From assembly GCF_000695625.1 (NCBI RefSeq), contig NZ_JMQI01000028.1:248001-312000 (forward strand): a stretch of 64,000 bases of DNA, given 5' to 3'. The stretch is from Amycolatopsis rifamycinica (GTDB lineage: Bacteria > Actinomycetota > Actinomycetes > Mycobacteriales > Pseudonocardiaceae). The translations under genes and the position numbers were made by a program. Below are positions 43,206 through 51,962 of this stretch, in pieces; the first letter of the stretch is position 1; the number at the start of each line of letters is the position of its first letter. The notes beneath the pieces were generated by a model that ran no database searches, was not told the origin of the DNA, and was given only the letters and a program-made list of their open reading frames with translations.

Positions 43206-43239
43206 GAGGCTGCCTCCGTATATTACCGGAGGCAGCCTC
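43206..43239. promoter_or_regulatory. 34-bp palindromic operator between TetR and LLM genes
   Basis: Arms GAGGCTGCCTCCG (43206-43218) and CGGAGGCAGCCTC (43227-43239) are perfect, around TATATTAC. The TATATT inside could be a -10. The location in the divergent gap suits binding by the adjacent TetR protein. Confidence 0.75.
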
Positions 43240-43261
43240 AACTTACTGGGAGGAACCGAGG

Positions 43262-44049
43262 ATGACCCTGGTCGAAGACACGCGGGCCCGGCTCGGCGCC
43301 GTCGGCGCCTGGTTGCCGAGCGCGCCCCTGCAGCCACCTCCGGCCGCCGAGCGGGCAGCCACCCGCCGGCTCGCCGACGCCGGGTACCGCTCGACCTGGA
43401 GCGGCGAAGGCCCCGGCACGCGGGAGGTGTTCGCCCATTTCGGCGATCTGCTCGCTTCGGTGCCGGATATCGTGCTCGGCGCCGGCATCGCCAACCTGTG
43501 GTTCCGGCGCGGCGCGACCGCTCAGAAGGGCGGCACCACCCTCGCCCACGCCCATCCGGACCGGTTCGTGCTCGGCGTCGGCGTCGGGCCGGCCTTCCAG
43601 GCGGCGAAGCTCGGCGAGGCGTACCACCCGATCGACCGGATGCGAAGCTATCTGTCCGAAATGGACACCGAAGCGACGGAAAATCCGCCCCCGGTGGCGT
43701 TTCCGCGCGTGCTGGCCGCGGTCGGGCCGCGGATGCCGGCCCGCTGCTCGGCAGCCGCGAGGACGCCCGGGAGAGCATCCGGCGGCGGGTGGCGCTGTTT
43801 CGCGAGCACCAGGTGACGGCCTACCTCGCCGGGTGGAAGCGGCTCGGCTACACCGATTCCGACATCACCGGCCCCAGCGACCGGCTCGTCGACGACCTCG
43901 TCCTCTGGGGCGACGCCGCCACCATCGCCCGGCGCCTCGCGGAGGTCCTCGACGCGGGCGCGGACCAGGTCCTGCTCACCCCGTCGGCGCCGACGTTCGA
44001 TTCCGTGGTGGACGTGCTGGTCGAGCTGGCCCCGGCGGTGCGGCGATGA
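43262..44049 (+). pseudogene. LLM-class F420-dependent oxidoreductase, internal deletion and frameshift
   Basis: The first part (43262 to about 43738) encodes a luciferase-like TIM barrel N-terminus (LGAVGAWLPSAPLQPP, RFVLGVGVGPAFQAAKLGEAY, RVLAAVGPRM). The second part continues in another frame (LLGSREDARESIRRRVALF to VVDVLVELAPAVRR). Aligned with the intact paralog directly downstream, about 40 residues after GPRM are missing, including the equivalent of GAHPYFVPTEHT. The loss is not a multiple of three, so the frame breaks near 43738. GGGAGG precedes the ATG. Either it is a true pseudogene or an assembly error. The functional gene would transfer hydride with coenzyme F420. Confidence 0.78.
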
Positions 44050-44870
44050 GCGTCGGGATCTGGCGGTTCTTCGACGGCGCCCCGATCGGCGTCGTGCGCG
44101 AAACGGCCGAGGAATCGGAGGAGCTCGGCTTCGACGCGCTGTGGTTCGGCGAGTACGCCGGCCGGGACGCGTTCACGCAGGCGGCGCTGATCCTGGCGGC
44201 GACGTCCCGGCTGACCGTGGCCACCGGGATCGCGCGGTTCGACCGCCGCGCGCCGATCACGGCGGAGGCGGCGACCCGGGCGCTCGGCGAGGCCTACCCG
44301 GGCCGGTTCGTCGCCGGCTTCGGCGGCCACCTGCCCGGCGCGCGGCCGGTTCCGGCCATCCGCGCCTACCTCGACGGGATGGACGAGGCCGCGCTGCCCG
44401 CCCTGCCGCCGCCGTCGCCCCGGCCCCGGCGGCTGATCGCCGCGCTCGGTCCGCGAGTGCTCGACCTGGCGGCCGAACGCACCGACGGCGCCCACCCGTA
44501 CTTCGTCCCGACGGAGCACACGGCGATGGCCCGCGAACGACTCGGCCCGGGCAAGTACCTCGCCGTCGAACAGGCGGTGATCCTGGACGCCTCGCCGGAG
44601 GCAGCGCGCGAAGCGGCCCGCGAGCACGTGGGCCTGTACGTCCGGCAGGCACCGCACCACCAGGCGAACCTGCGTCGCCTCGGCTTCACCGACGCCGACC
44701 TCGCCGACGGCGGCAGCGACCGCCTGGTCGACGCCATCGTCGCCACCGGCGAGCAGGCGGCGGCCGATCGGATCCGAGCCCACCTCGACGCGGGTGCCGA
44801 CCACGTCTGCGTCCAGGTCCTGGCCCGCACCCCCCAGTCCTACCGCCGCCTGGCCGACCTCCGCCCCTGA
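44046..44870 (+). CDS. LLM-class F420-dependent oxidoreductase
   Basis: This is a 274-residue luciferase-like monooxygenase-fold protein. It contains IGVVRETAEESEELGFDALW, ATSRLTVATGIARFDRR, EAYPGRFVAGFGGHL, GAHPYFVPTEHTAMARERLG and HHQANLRRLGFTDADL, the last typical of the F420-using subgroup. Its ATG overlaps the upstream paralog's stop by 4 bp, so the two formed an operon. The TetR gene upstream is the probable regulator. The substrate is unknown. Confidence 0.85.
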   Translation: MSVGIWRFFDGAPIGVVRETAEESEELGFDALWFGEYAGRDAFTQAALILAATSRLTVATGIARFDRRAPITAEAATRALGEAYPGRFVAGFGGHLPGARPVPAIRAYLDGMDEAALPALPPPSPRPRRLIAALGPRVLDLAAERTDGAHPYFVPTEHTAMARERLGPGKYLAVEQAVILDASPEAAREAAREHVGLYVRQAPHHQANLRRLGFTDADLADGGSDRLVDAIVATGEQAAADRIRAHLDAGADHVCVQVLARTPQSYRRLADLRP

Positions 44871-44875
44871 CGAAA

Positions 44876-45010
44876 CGGACGACACGCGTGCCTACGCGGA
44901 CGACACGCGCACCTGAATGGACGACACGAAGCCAGAAGCCCGCGCACCGTGTCGTCCAGCCAGGTACGCGTGTCGTCCGGCCAGGTACGCGTGTCGTCCG
45001 GCGCGGTACG
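44876..45010. repeat. Inverted arrays of GTGTCGTCC repeats
   Basis: Three 21-bp direct units lie at 44948-44968, 44969-44989 and 44990-45010 (CGTGTCGTCCGGCCAGGTACG with few changes). On the left (44876-44935) are about three copies in inverse orientation with GGACGACACGCG. The whole can fold into a large cruciform. It fills the gap between the LLM and ankyrin genes; the last unit ends 10 bp before the ankyrin ATG. Confidence 0.7.
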
Positions 45011-45019
45011 GTGGGGACC

Positions 45020-46336
45020 ATGGGCACGCAGCCCGCGAAACCCAGCCTGGACCAGCTGCGCAAGCGCGCGAAGGATCTCGCGCGCGCCGAAGACGTCGAG
45101 CTCGCCGAAGCGCAGTTCCGGATCGCCCGGGACCACGGCTTCCCGAGCTGGCCGAGGCTGCAGGCGTACGTCAAGCGCGTCACCGAGCACGGCGAAACCC
45201 TGCAGCACCCGTACCACCAGGACGTCGGGTACTACGCCGAGCGCGCGCTCGGGCTGCTCGCCTCGGCCGAGGACGGCACCCCCGGCTCGCGAGAACCGTT
45301 CGACCGGTGGGACCAGCCACGCACCCGCGACGGCGCCCGCGCGGTCGTCGCCCGGGAGCACGGTTTCGTTTCGTGGAAAGCACTCCGCGACCACGTCAAC
45401 TCTCTTGTGGACAGTGGTGAACCGTTCGCCCGCGCGTACCGGGCGATCGAGGCCCGGGATCCGGAGCAGCTCGAAACGCTCCTGGGCGCGTTCCCCGAAC
45501 TCGTCGACGCCCGCGGCACCAACGGCAACGACCTGCTCGGCATGGCCGGCGCCACGCACGACGAGCGGCTCAGCCGGATCCTCCTCGACCACGGCGCCGA
45601 CCCGGGCCGCGGCAACGTCCACGGCTGGACGCCGCTGCACCAAGCCGCGTACAGCAACCTGCCGCGGCTGCTCGACCTGCTCCTGGCGCACGACGCCCCC
45701 GTCGACGTCCCGGCCCGTGGCGACGGCGGCACTCCCCTGATCGTCGCCCTGTTCTGGGGTCACCGCGAAGCCGCCGAACGGCTCGCGGAACACAGCCGCG
45801 CGCCGGGCAACCTGCGGGTGGCAGCCGGGCTCGGCGACGTCGGCCTGCTCGACGAGCTCCTGGCCACGGGCCGCGGCGGCGTCCACCGCGGTTTCTACCG
45901 TCCCCACAGCGGTTTCCCGCGCTGGCGGCCGACGGACGACCCCGCCGAAGTCACGAACGAAGCCCTCGCCTGGGCGGCCCGCAACGACCGCACCGAAGCC
46001 CTGCGCGCCCTGGTCGCCCGCGGCGCCGACGTGAACGCCGACGTCTACCGCGGCACCGCGCTGGCGTGGGCGGCGGCGCAGGGCAGGCTCGACGCCGTCC
46101 GCGTACTCCTGGACCTCGGCGCCGACGTGAACCTCCGCGGCACGTTCGGCGGCCCGCACCACGGCGAGGGCGTCACGGCCCTGCACCTGGCCGCGCAGTC
46201 CGGGCACCTGGACGTCATCCGGACGCTCGTCGAGAACGGCGCCGACCGGGATGCGCGGGACGCGATTTTCGGCAGCACTCCGGAGAAGTGGGCGGAGGTG
46301 TGCGGGCAGCCGGCCGCGCGCGACCTGCTCCGGTAG
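45020..46336 (+). CDS. Ankyrin-repeat protein
   Basis: This 438-residue protein has an N-terminal region with two FPSW/FVSW-type segments (ARDHGFPSWPRLQAYVKRV, AREHGFVSWKALRDHVNSL), as in a known bacterial ankyrin family. About seven ankyrin repeats follow at 150-430 (for example DLLGMAGATHDERLSRILLD, GWTPLHQAAYSNLPRLLDLL, GVTALHLAAQSGHLDVIRTL). It is cytoplasmic and probably a protein-interaction module; partners are unknown. The ATG at 45020 directly follows the GTGTCGTCC repeat array, with GTGGGGACC as a weak ribosome site. Confidence 0.85.
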   Translation: MGTQPAKPSLDQLRKRAKDLARAEDVELAEAQFRIARDHGFPSWPRLQAYVKRVTEHGETLQHPYHQDVGYYAERALGLLASAEDGTPGSREPFDRWDQPRTRDGARAVVAREHGFVSWKALRDHVNSLVDSGEPFARAYRAIEARDPEQLETLLGAFPELVDARGTNGNDLLGMAGATHDERLSRILLDHGADPGRGNVHGWTPLHQAAYSNLPRLLDLLLAHDAPVDVPARGDGGTPLIVALFWGHREAAERLAEHSRAPGNLRVAAGLGDVGLLDELLATGRGGVHRGFYRPHSGFPRWRPTDDPAEVTNEALAWAARNDRTEALRALVARGADVNADVYRGTALAWAAAQGRLDAVRVLLDLGADVNLRGTFGGPHHGEGVTALHLAAQSGHLDVIRTLVENGADRDARDAIFGSTPEKWAEVCGQPAARDLLR

Positions 46337-46337
46337 A

Positions 46338-46389
46338 CAACCGGAGTGAGTAGTCCGTATCGTTCCAGGCGGACTACCGACTCCGGTTG
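46338..46389. repeat. 20-bp imperfect inverted repeat upstream of the SnoaL gene
   Basis: CAACCGGAGT..GTAGTCCG (46338-46357) pairs with CGGACTAC..ACTCCGGTTG (46370-46389), with a 2-nt internal mismatch and a 12-nt loop. It lies directly after the ankyrin stop and just before the next ribosome site. It may be a terminator or an operator. Confidence 0.55.
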
Positions 46390-46406
46390 CCCTCTGGGAG
46401 GACTTC

Positions 46407-47269
46407 ATGACCACACCCCGCGACGTCTTCGCCGCGCTGTCCGACGGAATCAGCGAAGGAAGATGGGACGAGCTTTCCGCGCTCTACGCCGAAGACGCCG
46501 TCGTCGAACACCCGCAGGCCGTGCCGCGGCCGACGCGCATCACCGGCCGCGCGACCGTCCACGAGCGGTTCACCGGCGCGCTCGCCGGCACCCTGCGGCT
46601 CAAGCGCAAGAACGTCGTCATCCACGAGACGACGGATCCCGAGGTGATCGTCGCCGAGTACGACTACGACGCCGAATCGGTGACGACCGGGCGGACCATC
46701 CCGACAGCCAACATCCAGGTGCTGCGGGTCTCGGGCGGCCTGATCGTCCACTCCCGCGACTACCACGACTACCTGGGCTCGCCGTCATCCGCGACGGCGT
46801 CGACCAGCTGGTCAAGGCCTACGAGCAGGCGCCGCCGCGCGAGCTGTCCCCGGCCACGCCGGAGAGCGCGGGCACGGTGTTCGAGCGGCTCGTGCACGGC
46901 GTCGCCGGCGGGCGCTGGGACGAGCTGCCGGAGCTGTACGCCGAGGAAACGCACGTCACACACCCGTTCCTGCCGGGCTCGGGGGTGCTGCGCACCCGCG
47001 ACGAGCTGCGGGCGCACTTCGCGGCGGGCAAGGCGATGAACCCGGGGTTCACCGTCGCGGACCTGGTCACCTACCAGGGCACCGATCCGGAGGTGCTGAT
47101 CGGCGAATTTGCCTACCAGGGCACCTACGGCGGGAGGCCGGTCCGGATCGCGAACATCTTCGCCATGCGGATCTCGGGCGGCCTGATCGTCGAATCCCGC
47201 GACTACGGCGACCACCTCGGCATCGCCGGCGACTCCGGCCGGATCCCGGAACTGGCGGCGAAGCTCTAA
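46407..47269 (+). pseudogene. Tandem SnoaL-like (NTF2-fold) protein, split by a 1-bp frameshift
   Basis: Two homologous SnoaL-type domains are encoded. The first (PRDVFAALSDGISEGRWDEL to SRDYHDYLG) is in one frame and the second (AVIRDGVDQLVKAYEQAPP, GVAGGRWDELPELYAEETH to SRDYGDHLGIAGD) is in another. The frames would join at about 46776 if one C were added (CTGGGC then CTCGCC). Without it the first frame runs on to 47039 in Arg/Ser-rich nonsense. A conceptual protein has about 287 residues. GGGAGG precedes the ATG. The fold hosts small-molecule isomerases, hydrolases or binding proteins. It is either a genuine frameshift or a base-calling error. Confidence 0.75.
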
Positions 47270-47544
47270 GCCTCGGCGAGGTCCTCGGGCAGGTCGAACT
47301 CGCCGTCGCGGACGCCCTTGACGAACGCGTCCCACTCCCCCGGCGTGAAGACGAGGATCACGCCGTCCGGCTTCGCCGACTGCCGCATCGCCGTGTAGGT
47401 GACGCCGTCGGTGTGCTCGATGAAGGCGTACTCGACGCAGTCGTCGAGCGTGACGCCTTCGGGCTCGGCCCGGATCCACTCGGCCTTCGTGAAGTCGAGG
47501 TGGTGCCGGATGTGCGCCTTGTCGTCGACCGGCTGATCACTCAT
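47266..47544 (-). CDS. DUF397 domain protein
   Basis: This 92-residue protein has the DUF397 pattern TKAEWIRA..GVTLDDCVEYAFI and a C-terminal VILVFTPGEWDAFVKGVRDGEFD. Such small proteins usually accompany an XRE helix-turn-helix partner in actinomycetes, in regulator pairs of the BldB/WhiJ type. No partner is adjacent here. The stop overlaps the convergent SnoaL gene by 3-4 bp. Confidence 0.85.
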   Translation of the reverse strand: MSDQPVDDKAHIRHHLDFTKAEWIRAEPEGVTLDDCVEYAFIEHTDGVTYTAMRQSAKPDGVILVFTPGEWDAFVKGVRDGEFDLPEDLAEA

Positions 47545-47577
47545 GTCACCAGCGTAGCGACCCGGGCACCGAACGCA

Positions 47578-47612
47578 CTGAAGGGGACGCCCGCGACGGG
47601 CGTCCCCTTCAG
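47578..47612 (-). terminator. Terminator of the ilvBNC operon
   Basis: CTGAAGGGGACGCCCG (47578-47593), loop CGA, perfect complement 47597-47612. It lies 18 bp beyond the ilvC stop. Confidence 0.85.
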
Positions 47613-47629
47613 CGTCCTGCCGGAAAAGC

Positions 47630-48679
<1,050 letters not shown>

Positions 48680-49186
48680 TCAGCGAGGCGAAGTTGCGGT
48701 GATCGAGCGGGCGCCGCGACCCACCGCGACCATGCCGGACTGGACCAGCTCGCGGATGCCATAGGGCTCCAGCATCCGCAGCAGCGCGCCGATCTTGTCC
48801 GACGTCCCGGTCGCCTCGACGGTGAGCGCCTCCGGGGACACGTCCACCACCTTCGCACGGAAGAGCTGGACGGTCTCGAGGACCTGGCTGCGCACGGTGT
48901 TGTCGGCGCGCACCTTCACCAGCAGCAGTTCGCGCTGCACGGCGGTCGACTGCTCCAGCTCGACGATCTTTATCACGTTGACCAGCTTGTTGAGCTGCTT
49001 CGTCACCTGTTCGAGCGGTAGCTCTTCCACGGCGACCACGATCGTCATGCGGGACACCTCGGGGTTTTCCGTGGGCCCGACGGCGAGGGACTCGATGTTG
49101 AACCCGCGGCGGGAGAACAGGCCCGAGACGCGCGCGAGCACACCGGGCTTGTTCTCGACCAGGACACTCAGCGTGTGGACGCTCAT
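48680..49186 (-). CDS. ilvN: Acetolactate synthase small (regulatory) subunit
   Basis: This 168-residue protein has an N-terminal ACT domain (TLSVLVENKPGVLARVSGLF, FNIESLAVGPTENPEVSRMT) that confers valine feedback sensitivity, and a C-terminal ALS_ss domain (VLETVQLFRAKVVDVSPE). The ATG at 49186 lies one base after the ilvB stop, so it is translationally coupled. Length is standard. Confidence 0.96.
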   Translation of the reverse strand: MSVHTLSVLVENKPGVLARVSGLFSRRGFNIESLAVGPTENPEVSRMTIVVAVEELPLEQVTKQLNKLVNVIKIVELEQSTAVQRELLLVKVRADNTVRSQVLETVQLFRAKVVDVSPEALTVEATGTSDKIGALLRMLEPYGIRELVQSGMVAVGRGARSITATSPR

Positions 49187-49187
49187 C

Positions 49188-51080
49188 TCAGCGCTCACCT
49201 TCTCCAGCGGCTTCCGCGGCGGCCTCGGTCGTCTCGACCGAAACCTCGTCGTCGTCGAACAGCGGCCGGATGCCCCGGACCGCCATGATCTCGTCGTTGC
49301 CGGTGCCCGCGGCGACCATCGGCCACACCTGGGCATCCTTCCCCACGACGAAGTCGATCACGACGGGGCGGTCGTTGATTTCCATCGCGCGGCGGATGGT
49401 CGCGTCGACGTCTTCCTTCGTCTCGCACCGCAGGCCGGCGCACCCCAGCGCCTCGGCCAGCAGGACGAAGTCCGGGATGCGGTGCTTGTGCGTGCCGAGG
49501 TCGGTGTTGGAGTACCGCTCCGAGTAGAAGAGGTTCTGCCACTGCCGGACCATGCCGAGGTTGCCGTTGTTGATGACGGCGACCTTGATCGGCGCGCCCT
49601 CGATGGCGCAGGTGGCCAGCTCCTGATTGGTCATCTGGAAGCAGCCGTCGCCGTCGATCGCCCAGACCTGCTTGTCCGGGACGCCGAACTGCGCGCCCAT
49701 CGCGGCGGGCACCGCGTAGCCCATGGTGCCGAGGCCGCCGGAGTTGATCCAGGTGCGCGGGTTCTCGTACTTGACGAACTGCGCGGCCCACATCTGGTGC
49801 TGGCCGACACCCGCGGCGTAGACGGCGTCCGGGCCGACGAGCTCGCCGATCCGCTCGATGACGTACTGCGGCGACAGCGACCCGTCGTCGGGCCACTCGT
49901 AGCCGGCCGGGTAGTTCTTGCGCCAGTCGTCGGCCTGGGTCCACCAGTCGGCCAGGTCGGGCCGGCCGCTGTGGTCGAACTCGGCCTTCACGGCGGTGAT
50001 CAGCTCGCCGATGATCTCCTTGCAGTCGCCCACGATCGGGACGTCGGCCTTGCGGTTCTTGGAGATCTCGGCCGGGTCGATGTCGGCGTGCACGATCGCG
50101 GCGTCCGGCGCGAAGGAGGACAGCTGCCCGGTGACCCGGTCGTCGAACCGGGCGCCGAGCGCGATCAGCAGGTCGGCGCGCTGCATGGCGGCGACGGCGG
50201 CGACCGTGCCGTGCATACCGGGCATGCCGAGGTGCTGCGGGTGCGAGTCGGGGAACGCGCCGCGCGCCATCAGCGTGGTGACGACGGGGATGTTCGTCAG
50301 CTCGGCGAGCTGCTTCAGCTGCTCGTGCGCCTCCGCCTTGATGACACCACCACCGACGTAGAGCACCGGGCGCCGCGACTTCGCGATCAGCTTCGCGGCT
50401 TCGCGGACCTGCTTGCCGTGCGGGCGCAGCGTCGGGCGGTAGCCCGGCAGCCGCAGCTCCGTCGGCCAGGAGAACGAGGTCATCTCCTGCAGCACGTCCT
50501 TGGGGATGTCCACCAGGACCGGGCCGGGCCGGCCGGTGCTCGCCAGGTGGAACGCCTCGGCGATCGTCCGCGGGATGTCGATCGGGTCGGTGACGAGGAA
50601 GTTGTGCTTGGTGATCGGCATGGTGATGCCGCAGATGTCGGCTTCCTGGAACGCGTCGGTGCCGATCAGCGCGCGGGACTGCTGGCCGGTGATGGCCACG
50701 ACCGGGACCGAGTCCATGTTCGCGTCGGCGAGCGGGGTGACCAGGTTGGTCGCGCCCGGGCCCGAAGTGGCCATGCAGACGCCGACCTTGCCGGTGGCCT
50801 GCGCGTAGCCGGTGGCGGCGTGGCCGGCGCCCTGCTCGTGGCGGACCAGGACGTGCCGGACCTTCGTCGAGTCCAGCAGCGGGTCGTAGGCGGGCAGGAT
50901 GGTGCCGCCCGGGATCCCGAAGACCACCTCGGCGCCGACGGCCTCGAGCGAGCGCACGAGGGACTGGGCGCCGGTGACGCGCACCGGCGTTCCCGCCGGT
51001 GGGGCCGGCTTCGGACGTGCTCCGGGCGTTCCGGGCGTCGGCCCGGGCTTCGCGTCGCTGCGCGACGTCGCACTGGTCAT
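49188..51080 (-). CDS. ilvB: Acetolactate synthase large subunit
   Basis: This 630-residue ThDP- and FAD-dependent enzyme makes acetolactate or acetohydroxybutyrate. The catalytic glutamate is in [18 protein letters not shown], the ThDP motif is [18 protein letters not shown] to INNGNLGM, and the FAD region is central. About 30 residues of Pro/Gly-rich N-terminal extension precede the fold ([20 protein letters not shown]). It is the first structural gene of ilvBNC, controlled by a leader-peptide attenuator at 51161-51275. Confidence 0.97.
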   Translation of the reverse strand: MTSATSRSDAKPGPTPGTPGARPKPAPPAGTPVRVTGAQSLVRSLEAVGAEVVFGIPGGTILPAYDPLLDSTKVRHVLVRHEQGAGHAATGYAQATGKVGVCMATSGPGATNLVTPLADANMDSVPVVAITGQQSRALIGTDAFQEADICGITMPITKHNFLVTDPIDIPRTIAEAFHLASTGRPGPVLVDIPKDVLQEMTSFSWPTELRLPGYRPTLRPHGKQVREAAKLIAKSRRPVLYVGGGVIKAEAHEQLKQLAELTNIPVVTTLMARGAFPDSHPQHLGMPGMHGTVAAVAAMQRADLLIALGARFDDRVTGQLSSFAPDAAIVHADIDPAEISKNRKADVPIVGDCKEIIGELITAVKAEFDHSGRPDLADWWTQADDWRKNYPAGYEWPDDGSLSPQYVIERIGELVGPDAVYAAGVGQHQMWAAQFVKYENPRTWINSGGLGTMGYAVPAAMGAQFGVPDKQVWAIDGDGCFQMTNQELATCAIEGAPIKVAVINNGNLGMVRQWQNLFYSERYSNTDLGTHKHRIPDFVLLAEALGCAGLRCETKEDVDATIRRAMEINDRPVVIDFVVGKDAQVWPMVAAGTGNDEIMAVRGIRPLFDDDEVSVETTEAAAEAAGEGER

Positions 51081-51160
51081 CGGATCTGCCTCGTGGGTCT
51101 CGGTGTCACTCGTTCGGGTCGGTTTTGTGCGGTGGGGCGGGGAATTGCTTCCCTAGGGCA

Positions 51161-51199
51161 ACAAAAAACCCTCGCCGACCGTAAGGTCGCACGAGGGTT
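51161..51199 (-). terminator. Attenuator terminator before ilvB
   Basis: On the minus strand AACCCTCG (with an inner CGACC/GGTCG stem) pairs with CGAGGGTT and is followed by six T. It lies between the leader peptide and ilvB. Confidence 0.85.
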
Positions 51200-51227
51200 C
51201 GCGCGTCGACGCAGCGGAAAGTCTTCC

Positions 51228-51275
51228 CTAAGCGTCGACGCGCTTGGGAAGTACGAGGCCGGTCAGCGGTGTCAC
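51228..51275 (-). CDS. Branched-chain leader peptide of ilvBNC
   Basis: A 15-residue frame reads MTPLTGLVLPKRVDA, with CTG, then CTC GTA CTT, that is Leu and Leu-Val-Leu control codons, and a later GTC. The GTG start coincides with the predicted transcription start, so it is leaderless. Followed by a terminator hairpin, this is a ribosome-mediated attenuator sensing charged Leu/Val tRNAs. Confidence 0.83.
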   Translation of the reverse strand: MTPLTGLVLPKRVDA

Positions 51276-51282
51276 GGCGATG

Positions 51283-51312
51283 ACGCTAGACCGAACGCCA
51301 TGCGAGTGTCAA
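51283..51312 (-). promoter_or_regulatory. ilvB promoter
   Basis: On the minus strand TTGACA (51307-51312), an 18-bp spacer, TAGCGT (51283-51288), and start 7-8 nt downstream on the leader GTG. It is an almost ideal housekeeping promoter with leaderless start. Confidence 0.75.
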
Positions 51313-51415
51313 CTCTGCGGGATGGTGTGTCCGGATGGTGGACACGGGCGCGGCGCACGTCACGTCGTCGCGACCCGGGTCCGGGCCGGCCGGGCGCGCG
51401 GTGCACCATTTCCGG

Positions 51416-51865
51416 GTGGCCGAAAAACAGCAGGACGAGGGCCGGAAGGCCGTCTTCCGCGTTCCCCGCACGTCCTTCATGGCGATCGCTCTCCTGACGG
51501 TCTGCGTGACGCCGATCGCGCTCGGGGAAATCCCGTACCTGCAGTGGCTCTACCTCTTCCCGATCGCGCTGGCGGTGTTCGTGATCCGCCACCGCACGGT
51601 CGCCACGCGCTCGGGGCTGGCCGTCCGCACGATGTTCGGCCACCGTGACATCCCGTGGTCGGCGTTGAAGGGACTCGCGATCACGAAGAAGGCGCGGGTG
51701 CGGGCGGTGCTGAAGGACGACACGAAGGTGCCGTTGCCGACCGTGCGGACCCGGCACCTGCCGGTGCTGTCCCTGGTGAGCGAAGGGCTGGTCGCGGACC
51801 CGAGCGGGGTGCTCGAGACCGAGGACATCAAGCCCGGGACGTCGGAGAACTCGGCCGGTGAGTAA
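51416..51865 (+). CDS. PH-domain membrane protein (Cfp6/Rv3004-like)
   Basis: This protein has about 149 residues from the GTG at 51416; upstream in-frame starts at 51335 or between are possible, as no good Shine-Dalgarno marks any. Two hydrophobic segments (SFMAIALLTVCVTPIALGE and YLQWLYLFPIALAVFVI) precede a bacterial PH-like domain (GLAVRTMFGHRDIPWSALK, KVPLPTVRTRHLPVLSLV). Its place divergent from ilvB and before a DoxX gene matches Rv3004 (Cfp6) in M. tuberculosis. The role is unknown, probably membrane-associated. Confidence 0.8.
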   Translation: MAEKQQDEGRKAVFRVPRTSFMAIALLTVCVTPIALGEIPYLQWLYLFPIALAVFVIRHRTVATRSGLAVRTMFGHRDIPWSALKGLAITKKARVRAVLKDDTKVPLPTVRTRHLPVLSLVSEGLVADPSGVLETEDIKPGTSENSAGE

Positions 51866-51917
51866 CCCGGTCCCCGCCCCGCCGCCACCCTCAACGGACG
51901 GGCTTCGCCCGACTGCG

Positions 51918-51934
51918 TAAATTGGTCCTACCAG
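51918..51934 (+). promoter_or_regulatory. Candidate -10 and GntR-type operator of ilvD
   Basis: TAAATT (51918-51923) can serve as -10. Overlapping it, TTGGTCCTACCAG contains TGGT, three bases, ACCA, like FadR-subfamily GntR sites. The distance to the ilvD GTG at 51963 is about 30 bp. No cognate GntR gene is in the window. Confidence 0.4.
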
Positions 51935-51962
51935 TTTCGCCGGCCATCCCCTGGGAGTTCCC

